DNA of 64,000 nt from Trypanosoma brucei gambiense DAL972 (lineage: Eukaryota > Euglenozoa > Kinetoplastea > Trypanosomatida > Trypanosomatidae): contig NC_026744.1 of assembly GCF_000210295.1 (NCBI RefSeq), positions 2,046,001 to 2,110,000 of the forward strand. Reading direction: 5' to 3'. Positions 9,683 through 19,121 of the stretch are shown in pieces. A program made the position numbers and the translations under genes. Under the pieces are notes generated by a model that worked only from the letters and a program-made list of their open reading frames with translations, was not told the origin of the DNA and made no database searches. Position 1 is the first letter of the stretch. Every line of letters starts with the position of its first letter.

Positions 9683-10927
9683 ATGAGCCGGTTGTTGTCT
9701 CCATCTGTCGCTCTGAGCGTAGAAAATGGTTTTGCTGATATTGGAGAATTCTGCGCCTCGTCACCTGATACTTCCTCATCAGTTTCCGAGTCTCTGGCAT
9801 CGGCAGAACTTCCTCAGTTACATCAACAGCATAAACTGGGTGGGGTGGATTTGAATGAAGTTGCTGATGAGCTTGAAGAAGAACTTGTTCTTTGCCTAAG
9901 CACCGGTTACTGCAACCTTTCACAGATGGGCCTTGTTACTACTCCCGCCAACATTCCATATGAGTCCTTGGTTACCTTGTTACTATCGGGGAACCAAATT
10001 AAGGAAATATCTGAGAGTCTTTTTACAAATGGAAATTTCCAATTCCTCTGCAAGCTTGACTTGAGTTCTAACTGCTTGGAGTCGGTTCCGAAGTCTCTGT
10101 TCAAGTTGATGAAACTGGAGGTACTGCTGTTGGACCACAACAACATAACGAGGCTTCCGGTTTCTGTTGATGAACAAATTGGCAGTCAGCTTCTGCCAGC
10201 GCTTCAACGTATCGGTCTCGAATTCAACGACCTCAGTAGATTCCCTATTGAGCTCTTTAAGCACTGTCCCTCTCTGGAGGCAGTTTATCTGAGCCAGAAT
10301 CTACGTATGCTAAACGAACCAGTTTCTGTGAAACAGCTCCTTCAAGCTGCAGCTGTGGAATCCAGTAAAGAGAACCACCGCGTTCTCCTTAAGGTGGACA
10401 ACAAACCAGTTTTTGTTCAGCAAATGTACGACGAGAAGTGGGACGAGGTGCTCCCATGGTTGGACGTGGAGCTACATAAGATATATCCAGACAAGGTTTT
10501 GTCCTTTCTTTACCTTGGGTCTCTGCGTACGGCGCAAACTCCGCTCGTCTATCGTGATCTTGATATAGGTTTCATATTGAGTGCCGGCCGGAATATGACG
10601 GTTCACGTGGAATCCGGCATGAGACATCTTGTGCTTCCGATCGATGATCATCCGGGGGAAAAGTTGCAACCCATTTTTGACATGGCATTTAACTTCATTG
10701 ACGATGCGCGCGAGGAGAGAAAAGGGGTCCTGCTGCACTGTTTTGCGGGGTTATCCCGCTCTGTCACCATTGCGGTAGCTTATTTGATGAGTCGTTATAA
10801 CTACAAGCGCGATGAGGCTATAGAGATGATAAGGAGGGTGCGCCCGTCGTCGCAACCGAACTCGGGGTTTATGGACATATTAGCACAGTATGAACAGGAA
10901 CTAAACAATCAAAAGCATCATATGTAA
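9683..10927 (+). CDS. Leucine-rich repeat / dual-specificity protein phosphatase
   Basis: A 414-residue protein with an acidic, Ser-rich N-terminus, about five leucine-rich repeats (about residues 88-215; units such as LLLSGNQIKEI, LDLSSNCLESVP, LLLDHNNITRLP) and a C-terminal dual-specificity phosphatase domain (about 271-410). The catalytic signature HCFAGLSRS is intact, with the nucleophile at Cys353, and an upstream Asp-Asp in LPIDDHPGE can supply the general acid. It should dephosphorylate phospho-Ser/Thr/Tyr, with the repeats choosing the partner. The substrate is unknown. A longer in-frame extension begins only with TTG and overlaps the splice-acceptor region, so the ATG at 9683 is preferred. 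Confidence 0.88.
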   Translation: MSRLLSPSVALSVENGFADIGEFCASSPDTSSSVSESLASAELPQLHQQHKLGGVDLNEVADELEEELVLCLSTGYCNLSQMGLVTTPANIPYESLVTLLLSGNQIKEISESLFTNGNFQFLCKLDLSSNCLESVPKSLFKLMKLEVLLLDHNNITRLPVSVDEQIGSQLLPALQRIGLEFNDLSRFPIELFKHCPSLEAVYLSQNLRMLNEPVSVKQLLQAAAVESSKENHRVLLKVDNKPVFVQQMYDEKWDEVLPWLDVELHKIYPDKVLSFLYLGSLRTAQTPLVYRDLDIGFILSAGRNMTVHVESGMRHLVLPIDDHPGEKLQPIFDMAFNFIDDAREERKGVLLHCFAGLSRSVTIAVAYLMSRYNYKRDEAIEMIRRVRPSSQPNSGFMDILAQYEQELNNQKHHM

Positions 10928-11831
10928 CATGAGGTGGTTGCATGTGAGTAGAACCGATCTGTTACCATCTCTCCCACCCAACAATTATACTTGGGGGGGG
11001 GGGCGGGGGGAAAATGCATGAATTGGTAGAGACCTTGCCACCGAATTGGTAATAAGTTCGGTATGTTTGTGTTGGGGTGAGTTATTCGTGCTATCCCATT
11101 CTCTCATCTACGCAGCATGTCCTTGTGCATGCGTAGGAAACACGCCTATATATATATATATATGTAGATGTCTGTGGCTGTGGTATAGAACCCACGGTTG
11201 CTTTTTTTTTGTTCCGTTTTTGTTCTCATAGTTTCAACTGTTTATTGATTTTTTTTCGGTGTAAAACAACATTGCCATCCATGTCTTGGCGGGTGTCGTA
11301 GCCATTCTGCGTCCGGTTGGCCCATTGCCCTTCTTTTATATATATATATATATATACCCCTTCGTGTACAAACCTCTTCCACTTAAGAGTGAAGGACTTC
11401 CCCTGCGCACGTTTTTTTTCTTATTTATCTACTTTCTTCTATATAATTTTTGTTGTTCTGTGGTCCGCTTACGCACGGGCGAAGGAGGAGGGGTTAAGCC
11501 GACCATTATGTTGGATGGCGGTAGGCTCGCCTTTAACGTTGTTCTTCTATTTTTTTAGTGTTTTTCCCCCTTTTATCAGTACTTTTCCATTTCCTTTTTT
11601 CAGAGCATATTAAGGTTTTTTTTCCCCATTTTTGTTGGAGACGGTGGTACCTGCTACTTTGCAGCACTGCGGTAAATGAGTACACAGCGTTGACGTAGTA
11701 ATTCCCTTCTGCTTCTTCTCTTTCAGTTTGACATTCTTTCGGCCATACCTTTTATCCCTTCTTTGCACTTCCATCTAAAACTTTTTGGCACCGTGCTGCG
11801 CATCAGCGGGGTTAATAAATAACAAGAAGAA
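10928..11831 (+). other. Intergenic region: G-rich run, two (AT)n tracts and splice acceptors
   Basis: About 0.9 kb. Contains a G-run (10993-11010, broken by one C), (TA)n at 11147-11163 and 11337-11356, and long T/C tracts. Two acceptors are plausible for the next gene, AG at 11725-11726 and at 11805-11806; the second leaves 25 nt before the ATG. No gene recognised. Confidence 0.55.
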
Positions 11832-12464
11832 ATGTCAACGCAGCTGGTTCGCGAGGTTATTTTCTCCTCCGTTGTTTGGACAGCAGGTGATTTTCTCGCT
11901 CAGTTTTTAGATGTCCATATCGATGCTGCGCGTCGCCGCGCCGCTGGTGAACCGAAAAGCGGTCACCCCTCTGGAAAGCAAATGATAATGATGGTGGATC
12001 AACAAAGGTTGGGGTTTGCTGCCATGTTTGGTGCCATTGTTGCGCCAGGGATGATTCACTTTCGTGGCATATTAGCCCGTGTGGTAGGCTCGGCTCATGG
12101 CAATACATTGGCTGCCTTTTCTATTCTCACCGCTCAGCAGTTGTTTGCCACACCGCTCATGTTGCTGTTTTATCACAATAGTGCGACGATGGTTCGCGGC
12201 GGATTTACCGATCCAAGCTTTTTATCTGCTCACGAAACCAGCATGATCGCAAGACTGCGTGGCCGCTACGATGCCATGGCCGTGGAGCGGCGCATTGCGA
12301 TTGATATTTTGCCCCAAACACTCCTCGCTTCCTGGTGTGTTTTCCTTCCTCAGGTACTGCACAGTTATATGCGCGGGAGGTCTCTTAGAAGCCGTTACGC
12401 TGCTTGTCTGCACATTCCATGGCTCGCTTATGTATCGTACGTGCAGAGCACGATGTTATTGTGA
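11832..12464 (+). CDS. Mpv17/PMP22-family membrane protein
   Basis: A 210-residue hydrophobic protein, close to the usual 170-200 residues of the Mpv17/PMP22/Sym1 family. Family-like features in order: an N-terminal helix with GDFLAQ; DQQRLGFAAMFGAIVAPGMIH followed by an Arg (the family usually has D-x-x-R then a glycine-rich helix ending in P-x-x-H); a helix with QQLFATPLML (the D/Q-Q-x-x-x-x-P element); and a C-terminal W-x-x-Y-V-S-Y-V. Members sit in the mitochondrial inner membrane or the peroxisome and form channels or support membrane homeostasis; in a trypanosome, mitochondrion or glycosome are both possible. The central part is divergent and has an insertion around residues 35-50. The start is the first ATG after the acceptor at 11805-11806. 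Confidence 0.65.
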   Translation: MSTQLVREVIFSSVVWTAGDFLAQFLDVHIDAARRRAAGEPKSGHPSGKQMIMMVDQQRLGFAAMFGAIVAPGMIHFRGILARVVGSAHGNTLAAFSILTAQQLFATPLMLLFYHNSATMVRGGFTDPSFLSAHETSMIARLRGRYDAMAVERRIAIDILPQTLLASWCVFLPQVLHSYMRGRSLRSRYAACLHIPWLAYVSYVQSTMLL

Positions 12465-13233
12465 ATGCACATGAACGGAATATAACTCGTGATGTGTATG
12501 TGGTGTATATGTCAATGTTGAGGGTGAGGTGGAGTGAGCTTGGTGGGAACCATTATCGCTATTCCCCAAACGCGTATAATTCATTCATTGTGTACTGGGG
12601 AAAATAGTGGTGTGAGGCCACCTCCCGTTGCGCCACCGGTAGACAAAAAAAATGTGCTGATGAAGGAGGGTGGAAGGGATTCAGAAAGTAAAAGGATACC
12701 ACATGAGAGGCGTGTGGTATTGAGAGAAGTGATTAGTTGGTGGGGAGCTGTCAAAGCGGTGGGTGGGCATCTTCATCTATTTTTTTTTTTACGTTTGAGA
12801 TAAATTTACGTTCGAATGTATGCATAAGTTTAACCACACACTCCAAGAGCGTGTGGTCTTACGTCCACGTTAATACTTTTGTCTTCCTCAGCGTGACACT
12901 TTACAAGTGTGGATGGGGTGGCCATCCTCTACCTAAGGCGCATCTGGACGTCGACATCTATGCATACTTGAGTGTGCCACCTCTTCCTTTCCCTCTTGCT
13001 TTTGGTGCCATTTTCCCCATATTTTTTTTGTCTTGTAGCCGGACAAGTGTGAACTCGGATAGGGTTGCGCCTTCACCACAACAGTCACACACATTATCAT
13101 AGCGACTACATCAGTCCTTGTTATTAGTTTTTTTTTTCACCGCCATACAATTGTCAGTTTTCTTAACGACGTCTTCGCAATCTGTAGTGCTTTAATATTT
13201 ACACGCAAAACTACGTGTGGACGGTAGTAGTGG
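12465..13233 (+). other. Intergenic region with splice acceptors for the class V enzyme gene
   Basis: About 0.77 kb with a poly-T run at 13128-13138. Candidate acceptors are the AGs at 13156-13157 and 13186-13187. A short T-rich tract also lies at 12779-12790. No gene recognised. Confidence 0.55.
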
Positions 13234-14913
13234 ATGCAAAGTTCCTCTGAGACGATGGTTTCCTCTGCATTCCCATTATCGGTTGACGAACCCGATTTGT
13301 GGGATGCGAGTGAAATGCCAGTGGAGCTTTCAAGGCAGTTGGCAGTCGTAGAGGCAATATCCATAAAATATGCCAACACGCAGTACGAGGGCTTTGGCTC
13401 CTTTCATTCAGAAAATGTAGAGGATGTTATAGGCATGGATGACAAAGAATATCGTCCTCCCTCACTTCCGTCCTTTGCTCGCAGGATCCTTTCCTCCACT
13501 GAGCTTCAGGAGATTCGGACTATGGGCGATAACGAGGCCAGAGAGGAAGAAATAATGCAGCGCCCAGTTGCGAGATGTGACTTCGGGCGGGTGTTCCGCC
13601 GAGAGCATTTTGTGGTAACGCCTAAATTCGTGTTCCTCAACCACGGCGCCTTTGGTGGAGCGCTGCGCGGTGCATTAGAAGTTAAACACAGATTTGAGAT
13701 GATGATGGAACATCAAGTAGTGCAATACATGGACCGAATTCTGCTTCCACTTGCGTTGTACAGTGTCCGGAGGCTTGCAGAGTTTGTTAATGCGGACCCC
13801 AAACAAATAGTCATTGCGACAAACGCAACATTTATGTTGAATTCCGCCATGGAGTTAATTGAGAAGGATGACGTTGTTGCATACTTTGACACAGAGTATC
13901 TTTCCGTGTACAAGATGATGTACTTCCGATGCAAGAAAGTCGGTGCTTCTCTCCATGAGGTTCCCTTACTGAAGTATTGGAATAACCCGGATATTATGGG
14001 TGATGACGAAGCTCTGACTCGTGAAATGTGCTCTAACCTGCCAGGAGGTTGTACAACGGTTGTGGTTGATCACATCACGTCAACTACGGCCCTCCTCTTT
14101 CCGGTGTTCACGCACCTCATTCCGTCTCTGAAGCGCTGTGGCGTGAAGAAGGTTATTGTTGACGGGGCTCATGCTCCACTCCAGGTGGACTTGGATTTTA
14201 AAGCACTTCCAGAGGAGTGTCAACCGAGCGTTTTCGTTGGTAATCTGCACAAATGGTGTTCTCTCCCTAAATCTGCTGGTTTCATGTGGGTGCACAGCAC
14301 GCTAGTTGATTCCGTCCATCCTGTTGTGCTGTCACACGGGTCTGGTGACGGGCTCTTGTCGGAATTCATATGGGACGGCACCCGTGACCATAGTAGTTAT
14401 CTTTGCATACCAGCTGTTATCGACTTTTGGTATGCTCAGGGACACAAGCGCGTGAGGGAGTATTGCATAGACTTGCTTCAGCAGGCAGCAGTGATGCTCT
14501 CGAAAAGTTTTGACACAGAACTTGTTAGCCGCCATTCACCATTTATGAGCCTGGTTGAACTACCGAAAGTGTTGCAAACTCCCAATGTAACACCAAGATA
14601 CCTCCAGGACGTTCTACACGATGTGTACCGAGTGGAAGTGCCCGTGAAGAAGGTGGAGGGACGGCTGTATGTTCGAATCAGTGCTTTTGTTTATAATGAG
14701 CGTAGCGACTATGTGTATCTGCGTGAAGCCGTGTTGAGCATGAGCAGGAAGTTGGGTAGTATACTGATGCGAAAGGGAGTTTCGGGGAAAACGGAGGAGA
14801 CTCCACCAGATAATCAAAAGGTTCTTAGTGACAAACATGTACGGGAAAAAAACGGCTGCGGGTTGTGCGGACTTAACTCCGTTTCAAAGAGGCGCAGGGG
14901 TTCACGGTTTTGA
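13234..14913 (+). CDS. PLP-dependent class V aminotransferase-fold enzyme (isopenicillin-N-epimerase-like)
   Basis: A 559-residue fold-type I PLP enzyme of the class V group that includes isopenicillin N epimerase-like proteins, cysteine desulfurases and selenocysteine lyases. Seen in order: FLNHGAFGG (about residues 131-139) at the start of the catalytic domain; an ATNAT loop that would hold the cofactor phosphate; VVVDHITSTTALLFP; VDGAHAPLQVDLD with the Asp and His that contact the PLP ring; and GNLHKWCSLPK, where Lys340 is the predicted Schiff-base lysine. The first 120 residues and the Lys/Arg-rich tail (about 520-559) fall outside the domain. All expected cofactor residues look intact, so it should be active, but the amino-acid substrate cannot be read from sequence. 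Start: first ATG after the acceptor at 13186-13187; a second in-frame ATG lies seven codons later. Confidence 0.8.
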   Translation: MQSSSETMVSSAFPLSVDEPDLWDASEMPVELSRQLAVVEAISIKYANTQYEGFGSFHSENVEDVIGMDDKEYRPPSLPSFARRILSSTELQEIRTMGDNEAREEEIMQRPVARCDFGRVFRREHFVVTPKFVFLNHGAFGGALRGALEVKHRFEMMMEHQVVQYMDRILLPLALYSVRRLAEFVNADPKQIVIATNATFMLNSAMELIEKDDVVAYFDTEYLSVYKMMYFRCKKVGASLHEVPLLKYWNNPDIMGDDEALTREMCSNLPGGCTTVVVDHITSTTALLFPVFTHLIPSLKRCGVKKVIVDGAHAPLQVDLDFKALPEECQPSVFVGNLHKWCSLPKSAGFMWVHSTLVDSVHPVVLSHGSGDGLLSEFIWDGTRDHSSYLCIPAVIDFWYAQGHKRVREYCIDLLQQAAVMLSKSFDTELVSRHSPFMSLVELPKVLQTPNVTPRYLQDVLHDVYRVEVPVKKVEGRLYVRISAFVYNERSDYVYLREAVLSMSRKLGSILMRKGVSGKTEETPPDNQKVLSDKHVREKNGCGLCGLNSVSKRRRGSRF

Positions 14914-15737
14914 TTCGGGTATTTTGTAGCTGAGAGACAGCTCACTCCTTTTGATGACCGTTTTAGTCGTCTGTGTTGTAAAACACATGAGAGAATGGTC
15001 GTGTATTAGTGCTATGCTATGCTTTTGTTTTGTTTTATTACTATTATTTTTTCCTTGTTTCATCCTCCCCCGTCCTGTGTTCTCGTTTTCTTCCATCGGT
15101 AGTGGTGCTTCCCTTTTGGAGGCTCGCTTTACCCCCTTTTGGCATTATTTTTATCGTTGGTATCGTTCATCCATGTTTATTTCACGTATCGGCATAATTC
15201 CACACACCAACCCACAATTGTGTATTCGCGCACGGATCCAACGGATTGTAACGCTATTAGTTAGTGGAAAAGGGGGGTCAAATAAATAACAAATGCGCCT
15301 GAGGAAGAAACGAATGATGATATATACATATATATGTATCAGAAGAGATGAACTAATCCGATAAACCTTTAATTTTTAATCATCATGATACCGGCGCGCG
15401 CACTCTACCTGTTTCGTATTTACTGGGGAGAGAGGGAGGGAGGGGGGAAGGGGGAAAAAGGGCCAGAAAAAACCGCTGCATACTTCCCGGACTTGTTTGT
15501 TTCCTTTTCCTACCCAGTCCCACCACCGTCGCGGAGCTGAACTATCTTGGTGTGGACTCGTTCAGCTACAGACGCATGTGCTTACTTGCATTTGAGGTAC
15601 ATATATCCATTATTCTTTTTTCACTTCACCATCAATTCAAACTATCTTCTCACCTGTAACTTCATAATTTAATGGAAGATAAGGGGTATTACTTACGAAC
15701 AGAAGGGAGTAACCGAGAAGTTGAACACAAAAAGGGT
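14914..15737 (+). other. Intergenic region; splice acceptor decides the H2B-variant start
   Basis: About 0.8 kb, with T/C tracts at about 15030-15075 and 15613-15655. The first AG after the second tract is at 15677-15678, inside an ATG-initiated extension at 15672; another is at 15701-15702. Acceptors there would remove that ATG and leave 15738 as the first start. No gene recognised upstream. Confidence 0.55.
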
Positions 15738-16169
15738 ATGCCGCCAACTAAAGGAGGAAAGCGTCCGCTCCCACTCGGTGGAAAGGGAAAGGGCAAACGC
15801 CCACCCGGTCAGACAACAAAGTCATCAAGCAGCAGGAAGAAGAGTGGCGCTCGTCGCGGAAAGAAACAACAACGTTGGGATTTATACATCCACCGAACTC
15901 TCCGTCAAGTTTACAAGCGCGGCACGCTCTCCAAGGCTGCCGTCCGCGTCCTATCATCCTTCATTGAAGACATGTACGGGAAAATTCAGGCTGAGGCGGT
16001 TCATGTGGCGTGTATTAACAACGTAAAGACTCTTACTGCTCGTGAAATTCAAACATCCGCGAGGTTGCTTCTTCCGCCAGAACTGGCAAAGCACGCCATG
16101 AGTGAGGGCACAAAGGCAGTTGCCAAATACAACGCGTCACGCGAGGAGGCGTACTCCAAGGTACTGTAG
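15738..16169 (+). CDS. H2BV: Histone H2B variant (H2BV)
   Basis: A 143-residue histone. The first 45 residues are a Gly/Lys/Pro/Arg-rich tail, longer than in trypanosome core H2B. The histone fold follows, with typical H2B phrases: an IHRTLRQVYKRG-like first helix and loop, LSSFIEDMYGKIQAEA as the long second helix, TLTAREIQTSARLLLPPELAKHA and GTKAVAKYNAS at the C-terminus. In T. brucei H2BV pairs with H2AZ in nucleosomes at Pol II transcription start regions; that is known for the family, not visible here. The frame extends 22 codons upstream to an ATG at 15672, but the best splice acceptors (15677-15678, 15701-15702) lie after it, so I use 15738, whose MPPTKGGKR start looks like a histone tail. 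Confidence 0.9.
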   Translation: MPPTKGGKRPLPLGGKGKGKRPPGQTTKSSSSRKKSGARRGKKQQRWDLYIHRTLRQVYKRGTLSKAAVRVLSSFIEDMYGKIQAEAVHVACINNVKTLTAREIQTSARLLLPPELAKHAMSEGTKAVAKYNASREEAYSKVL

Positions 16170-17281
16170 AGCATATATTCAAGATACAAAGGAAATAGAT
16201 CATTTTCCTTTCCTTCTTGTTTCCTCCCTTCCTGTATTTGTGAGTTTTTTTTTATTTTCTGTTGATTACTCACCGCTTTTGTTGTTGTCGTTGTCGCCCG
16301 TTTGGTTGCTCGAGATCATCATTTTTGTTTCCCACTTCGTGCCAGAAGGTCTTACATTCCTTTTGTTGTTTTGTTATTTGCATTTCCCAACCCTGCCTCT
16401 CCACACCTGCGAAAAGAAAAAAAAATGCACTGAAAAGGGAGGGGATTAGCCGTAACATTAGAAACATAGACCGTGCAATGTTTGAGAAGGGCGCGGGAGG
16501 AGAGGAGGAACTGGCAGAAATGGGAAGAAAAAGATTTCGAGCGGTTGTCTAAAGGGGTGGAAGAGGAGGGAAATACCGGCGTACTTAATGCAGCTGCACA
16601 CGTATACGCCTATACATTTGTTGGAAAAAAAAATTATATATTTAGATATGTGTGTTTGTGTTTGTGTGTGTGCATTTGTACGTTGTGCAAGGAAAAGCAT
16701 GTTGGAGTCAAAATGCCATACGCCAGCAGGGTCGACAGTGTGAAGGAGGTGATTCACACAAACTTATATATCTACATGTGTTTGTATTACATGGTTTGGA
16801 GAAGTAAACAGAACCGAAACAAAAAAATATATTTAAATAGACAAACACATATACACACACACGCACCAGAACGAACAGTAGCTACTAGGATGTTGGTGGA
16901 AGAAAGCGTAACGTGTATGCGAGTGCTGAGAAAAGAGAAAGCGGCGCGCCCTGCATAGATACGCTGTTAGTTCCACGAGCACAGCTTTTTTTTTCATTGT
17001 TTTGTTTGTCCTCCTTGCTGCGGCCGCTTTTTCGTTCTGTGTTTGCCTTCCACATTTTCCCGCAAATCCGAAACATACTTTAGAGGAAATTACGCGCTAG
17101 ATGTGCGATTAGTCATTACTTTGACCTGCGCGTTATTGGGTGCTCCATCACGTGCACCGAGGTGTCGTGTCTCCGAATGCACTCCCTCTCCGCTTCCCCT
17201 TCCTTTGGTGTGTTACATTTACTTTGTTCCCTTCGCAACTTCTGAATTTTGCGTTCTCACGGTTCCCTTTATTTTTAGCAG
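16170..17281 (+). other. Intergenic region with (GT)/(CA) tracts and splice acceptor touching the DHHC start
   Basis: About 1.1 kb. A 161-codon frame at 16473-16958 starts with GTG and is largely made of GT- and CA-rich DNA; not called. The pyrimidine-rich stretch from about 17185 contains no AG until 17277-17278 and 17280-17281, directly before the ATG at 17282. Confidence 0.6.
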
Positions 17282-18199
17282 ATGTCTAGTCTACCTTCAG
17301 ATTCAGCGGAGGGTTTTATTATATCCCATGACAGCAGATGCAATTCGTCCCCTGTAGCGCTGGGAAATCTGAGTCGCAGTCGTTGCTGTAGGAGAACTTT
17401 CATTTGGAGTCCCGACGCCTTCAATCAGCTAATTCCCGTATCTATCACGTCGGCCCTGGTTTTCGGTGTCGTCTTCACACTGTGGAATGATTTGGGAGTC
17501 GCTGAGTTAGTTTTTCTTTTCTTTTTACTTTCCATCGCCTACACCTCCGCCTTTATCCTTAGCTCCTCCGATCCGGGCGTATATCCACGCCTTCGGTTGA
17601 GTGAAGTCGACCCACTGCGGGACCGGATGGAATTAGTCTATTGCCGCGTGTGTAATCTCCGTCGCCCCCCGCGGACATCACATTGTTACGAGTGTAACGT
17701 TTGTGTACGAGAGCATGATCACCACTGCGGGGTGTTGGGTGGTTGCGTCGGGCAGAGGACTATGCGTTGGTTTGTATTATATCTAATATCTATTAGTGGC
17801 GCGTGCATCCTTGGGTTACTTTGGCTCATCCGTGGGCTGCTTAGGTTGGGCCCTATGGTGGTGATGCCATCGACCAACTCTTCGACCGTTAGGAATGTCA
17901 GTGATCGTGGGGCAGCTCCATCGTCTGCCGCTTACAAGGGTGAAGATGTGAAAGCTGCTGCAATTATAGTAATGTTCATCATTCTTGTCTTGATTACCAT
18001 GCTTGTTGGAGGTTTAGCAGGTTATTATCTTTATTTGGTTGCAACGTCTACCACCCGTCGGGAAGCGCAGAAGAGGACGCCACGAACGCATACCAGCTTT
18101 ACCCTGAAGGGAATGGTGAGTAATGTGGTGAATGTCATTTATCCACCACCCTCTCTGTTGATTGAGCCAGCGGGCGCATCCGATGTTCACATGGTATAG
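17282..18199 (+). CDS. DHHC-type protein S-acyltransferase (palmitoyltransferase)
   Basis: A 305-residue four-TM membrane enzyme that would transfer palmitate to cysteines of other proteins. The cysteine-rich domain has the zinc ligands (CRVCNLRRPPRTSHC, CNVC) and the catalytic quartet D146-H147-H148-C149, followed by a divergent GGCVGQRTMRWF (the family usually has NCVG and N..F). The DPG motif is present as SSDPGVYPR before it, and a TTxE-like TTRRE lies after the last TM segment. Two TM segments precede the domain and two follow. It would act in the Golgi, endosome or plasma membrane; substrates are unknown. Start: the AG acceptors at 17278 and 17281 leave a 5' UTR of only 3 or 0 nt, and no other in-frame ATG precedes the TM segments. 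Confidence 0.88.
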   Translation: MSSLPSDSAEGFIISHDSRCNSSPVALGNLSRSRCCRRTFIWSPDAFNQLIPVSITSALVFGVVFTLWNDLGVAELVFLFFLLSIAYTSAFILSSSDPGVYPRLRLSEVDPLRDRMELVYCRVCNLRRPPRTSHCYECNVCVREHDHHCGVLGGCVGQRTMRWFVLYLISISGACILGLLWLIRGLLRLGPMVVMPSTNSSTVRNVSDRGAAPSSAAYKGEDVKAAAIIVMFIILVLITMLVGGLAGYYLYLVATSTTRREAQKRTPRTHTSFTLKGMVSNVVNVIYPPPSLLIEPAGASDVHMV

Positions 18200-19121
18200 C
18201 ATATATTTGCCATTTTCTGCTCAGGTGGGCACCGCTGCTCTTCTTGTTGTTCTTTTCGACCTCCGGACCTGTTTGTCAACTTCCATGCTGGTGCACGCAG
18301 ATGCGCATCTTCGTCTATCCCGCAAAACTTTTGTCCCTTTCCCCATTTACTTTTCTATCTGAAAAAGCTTTCTGTCCACAAGCCGGTGAGGCTCTTCACA
18401 TGTTAGCTTGAATTATTATTACTATCGATGTTTTTCGTTTTGCCGTTTGCGGCTACAGTCATATATAGAAGGTGAGTGGGGGAGAGTGATGGAGGTTGTT
18501 GCCCAAAGAATACTTCGCGAAAACTTGAATCGTTCCCCCTTTCCGGTTGCCCGAACAGCAACCAAGTTTGGTCGATTCGGGAAAAGGAGGAGTAAGATGG
18601 GTGTTTTTTTTGTTTTTGTTTTTTTATGTTTTAAATTTCCTTCAAATCGGTGATTTTCCGAGCGTACACTCCACAATGAGCATGATACATATTAATAATG
18701 CTCTAGGGCGTTTGCACAACTGCGTATTGAGGATCATAACGAACCTTGTTCGTTTCGTCTTTTCCCCGTGGATTACAATTCTTTCCATCCTTCTTTTCCT
18801 TTTCCGGCGAATAGTTTTCCCTTGTTTTCCCTTTTATTTCCGGGTGCTAGGAGTGCTTGTACTCTTACCGCGTGCGGCACGACGCTGCTCACTCTCTCTC
18901 TCTCTTCAACTGCATCACAGAACCGGGTCCAAGAGGGGACGCCTGTGGACCGGTAACACCGAGGTGGGGGTTCAAAGCAGTTAATTAAGGCACCACGAGG
19001 GAACGAAGAAAAGAAAAAAAAACGCGTGCATACGATTGTGCGTGTGGGAGTGATTTGGGTTAGTGGAAGGAAGAGGAGACTGCAGCAATAATAAGGAGAT
19101 CCCGTTTGCGTGGTACATACC
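18200..19121 (+). other. Intergenic region with (CT)n acceptor; doubtful 102-codon frame
   Basis: About 0.9 kb. A (CT)n tract at about 18890-18907 precedes an AG at 18919-18920, which would give the next gene a 5' UTR of about 200 nt with no upstream ATG. A hydrophobic 102-codon frame (18676-18984) follows a T-tract and an AG at 18661-18662, but it contains the downstream acceptor, so I treat it as doubtful. Confidence 0.5.

Noticed and set aside
16473..16958. 161-codon plus-strand frame
   Set aside because: It starts with GTG, contains GT- and CA-rich DNA and has no domain or acceptor that fits.
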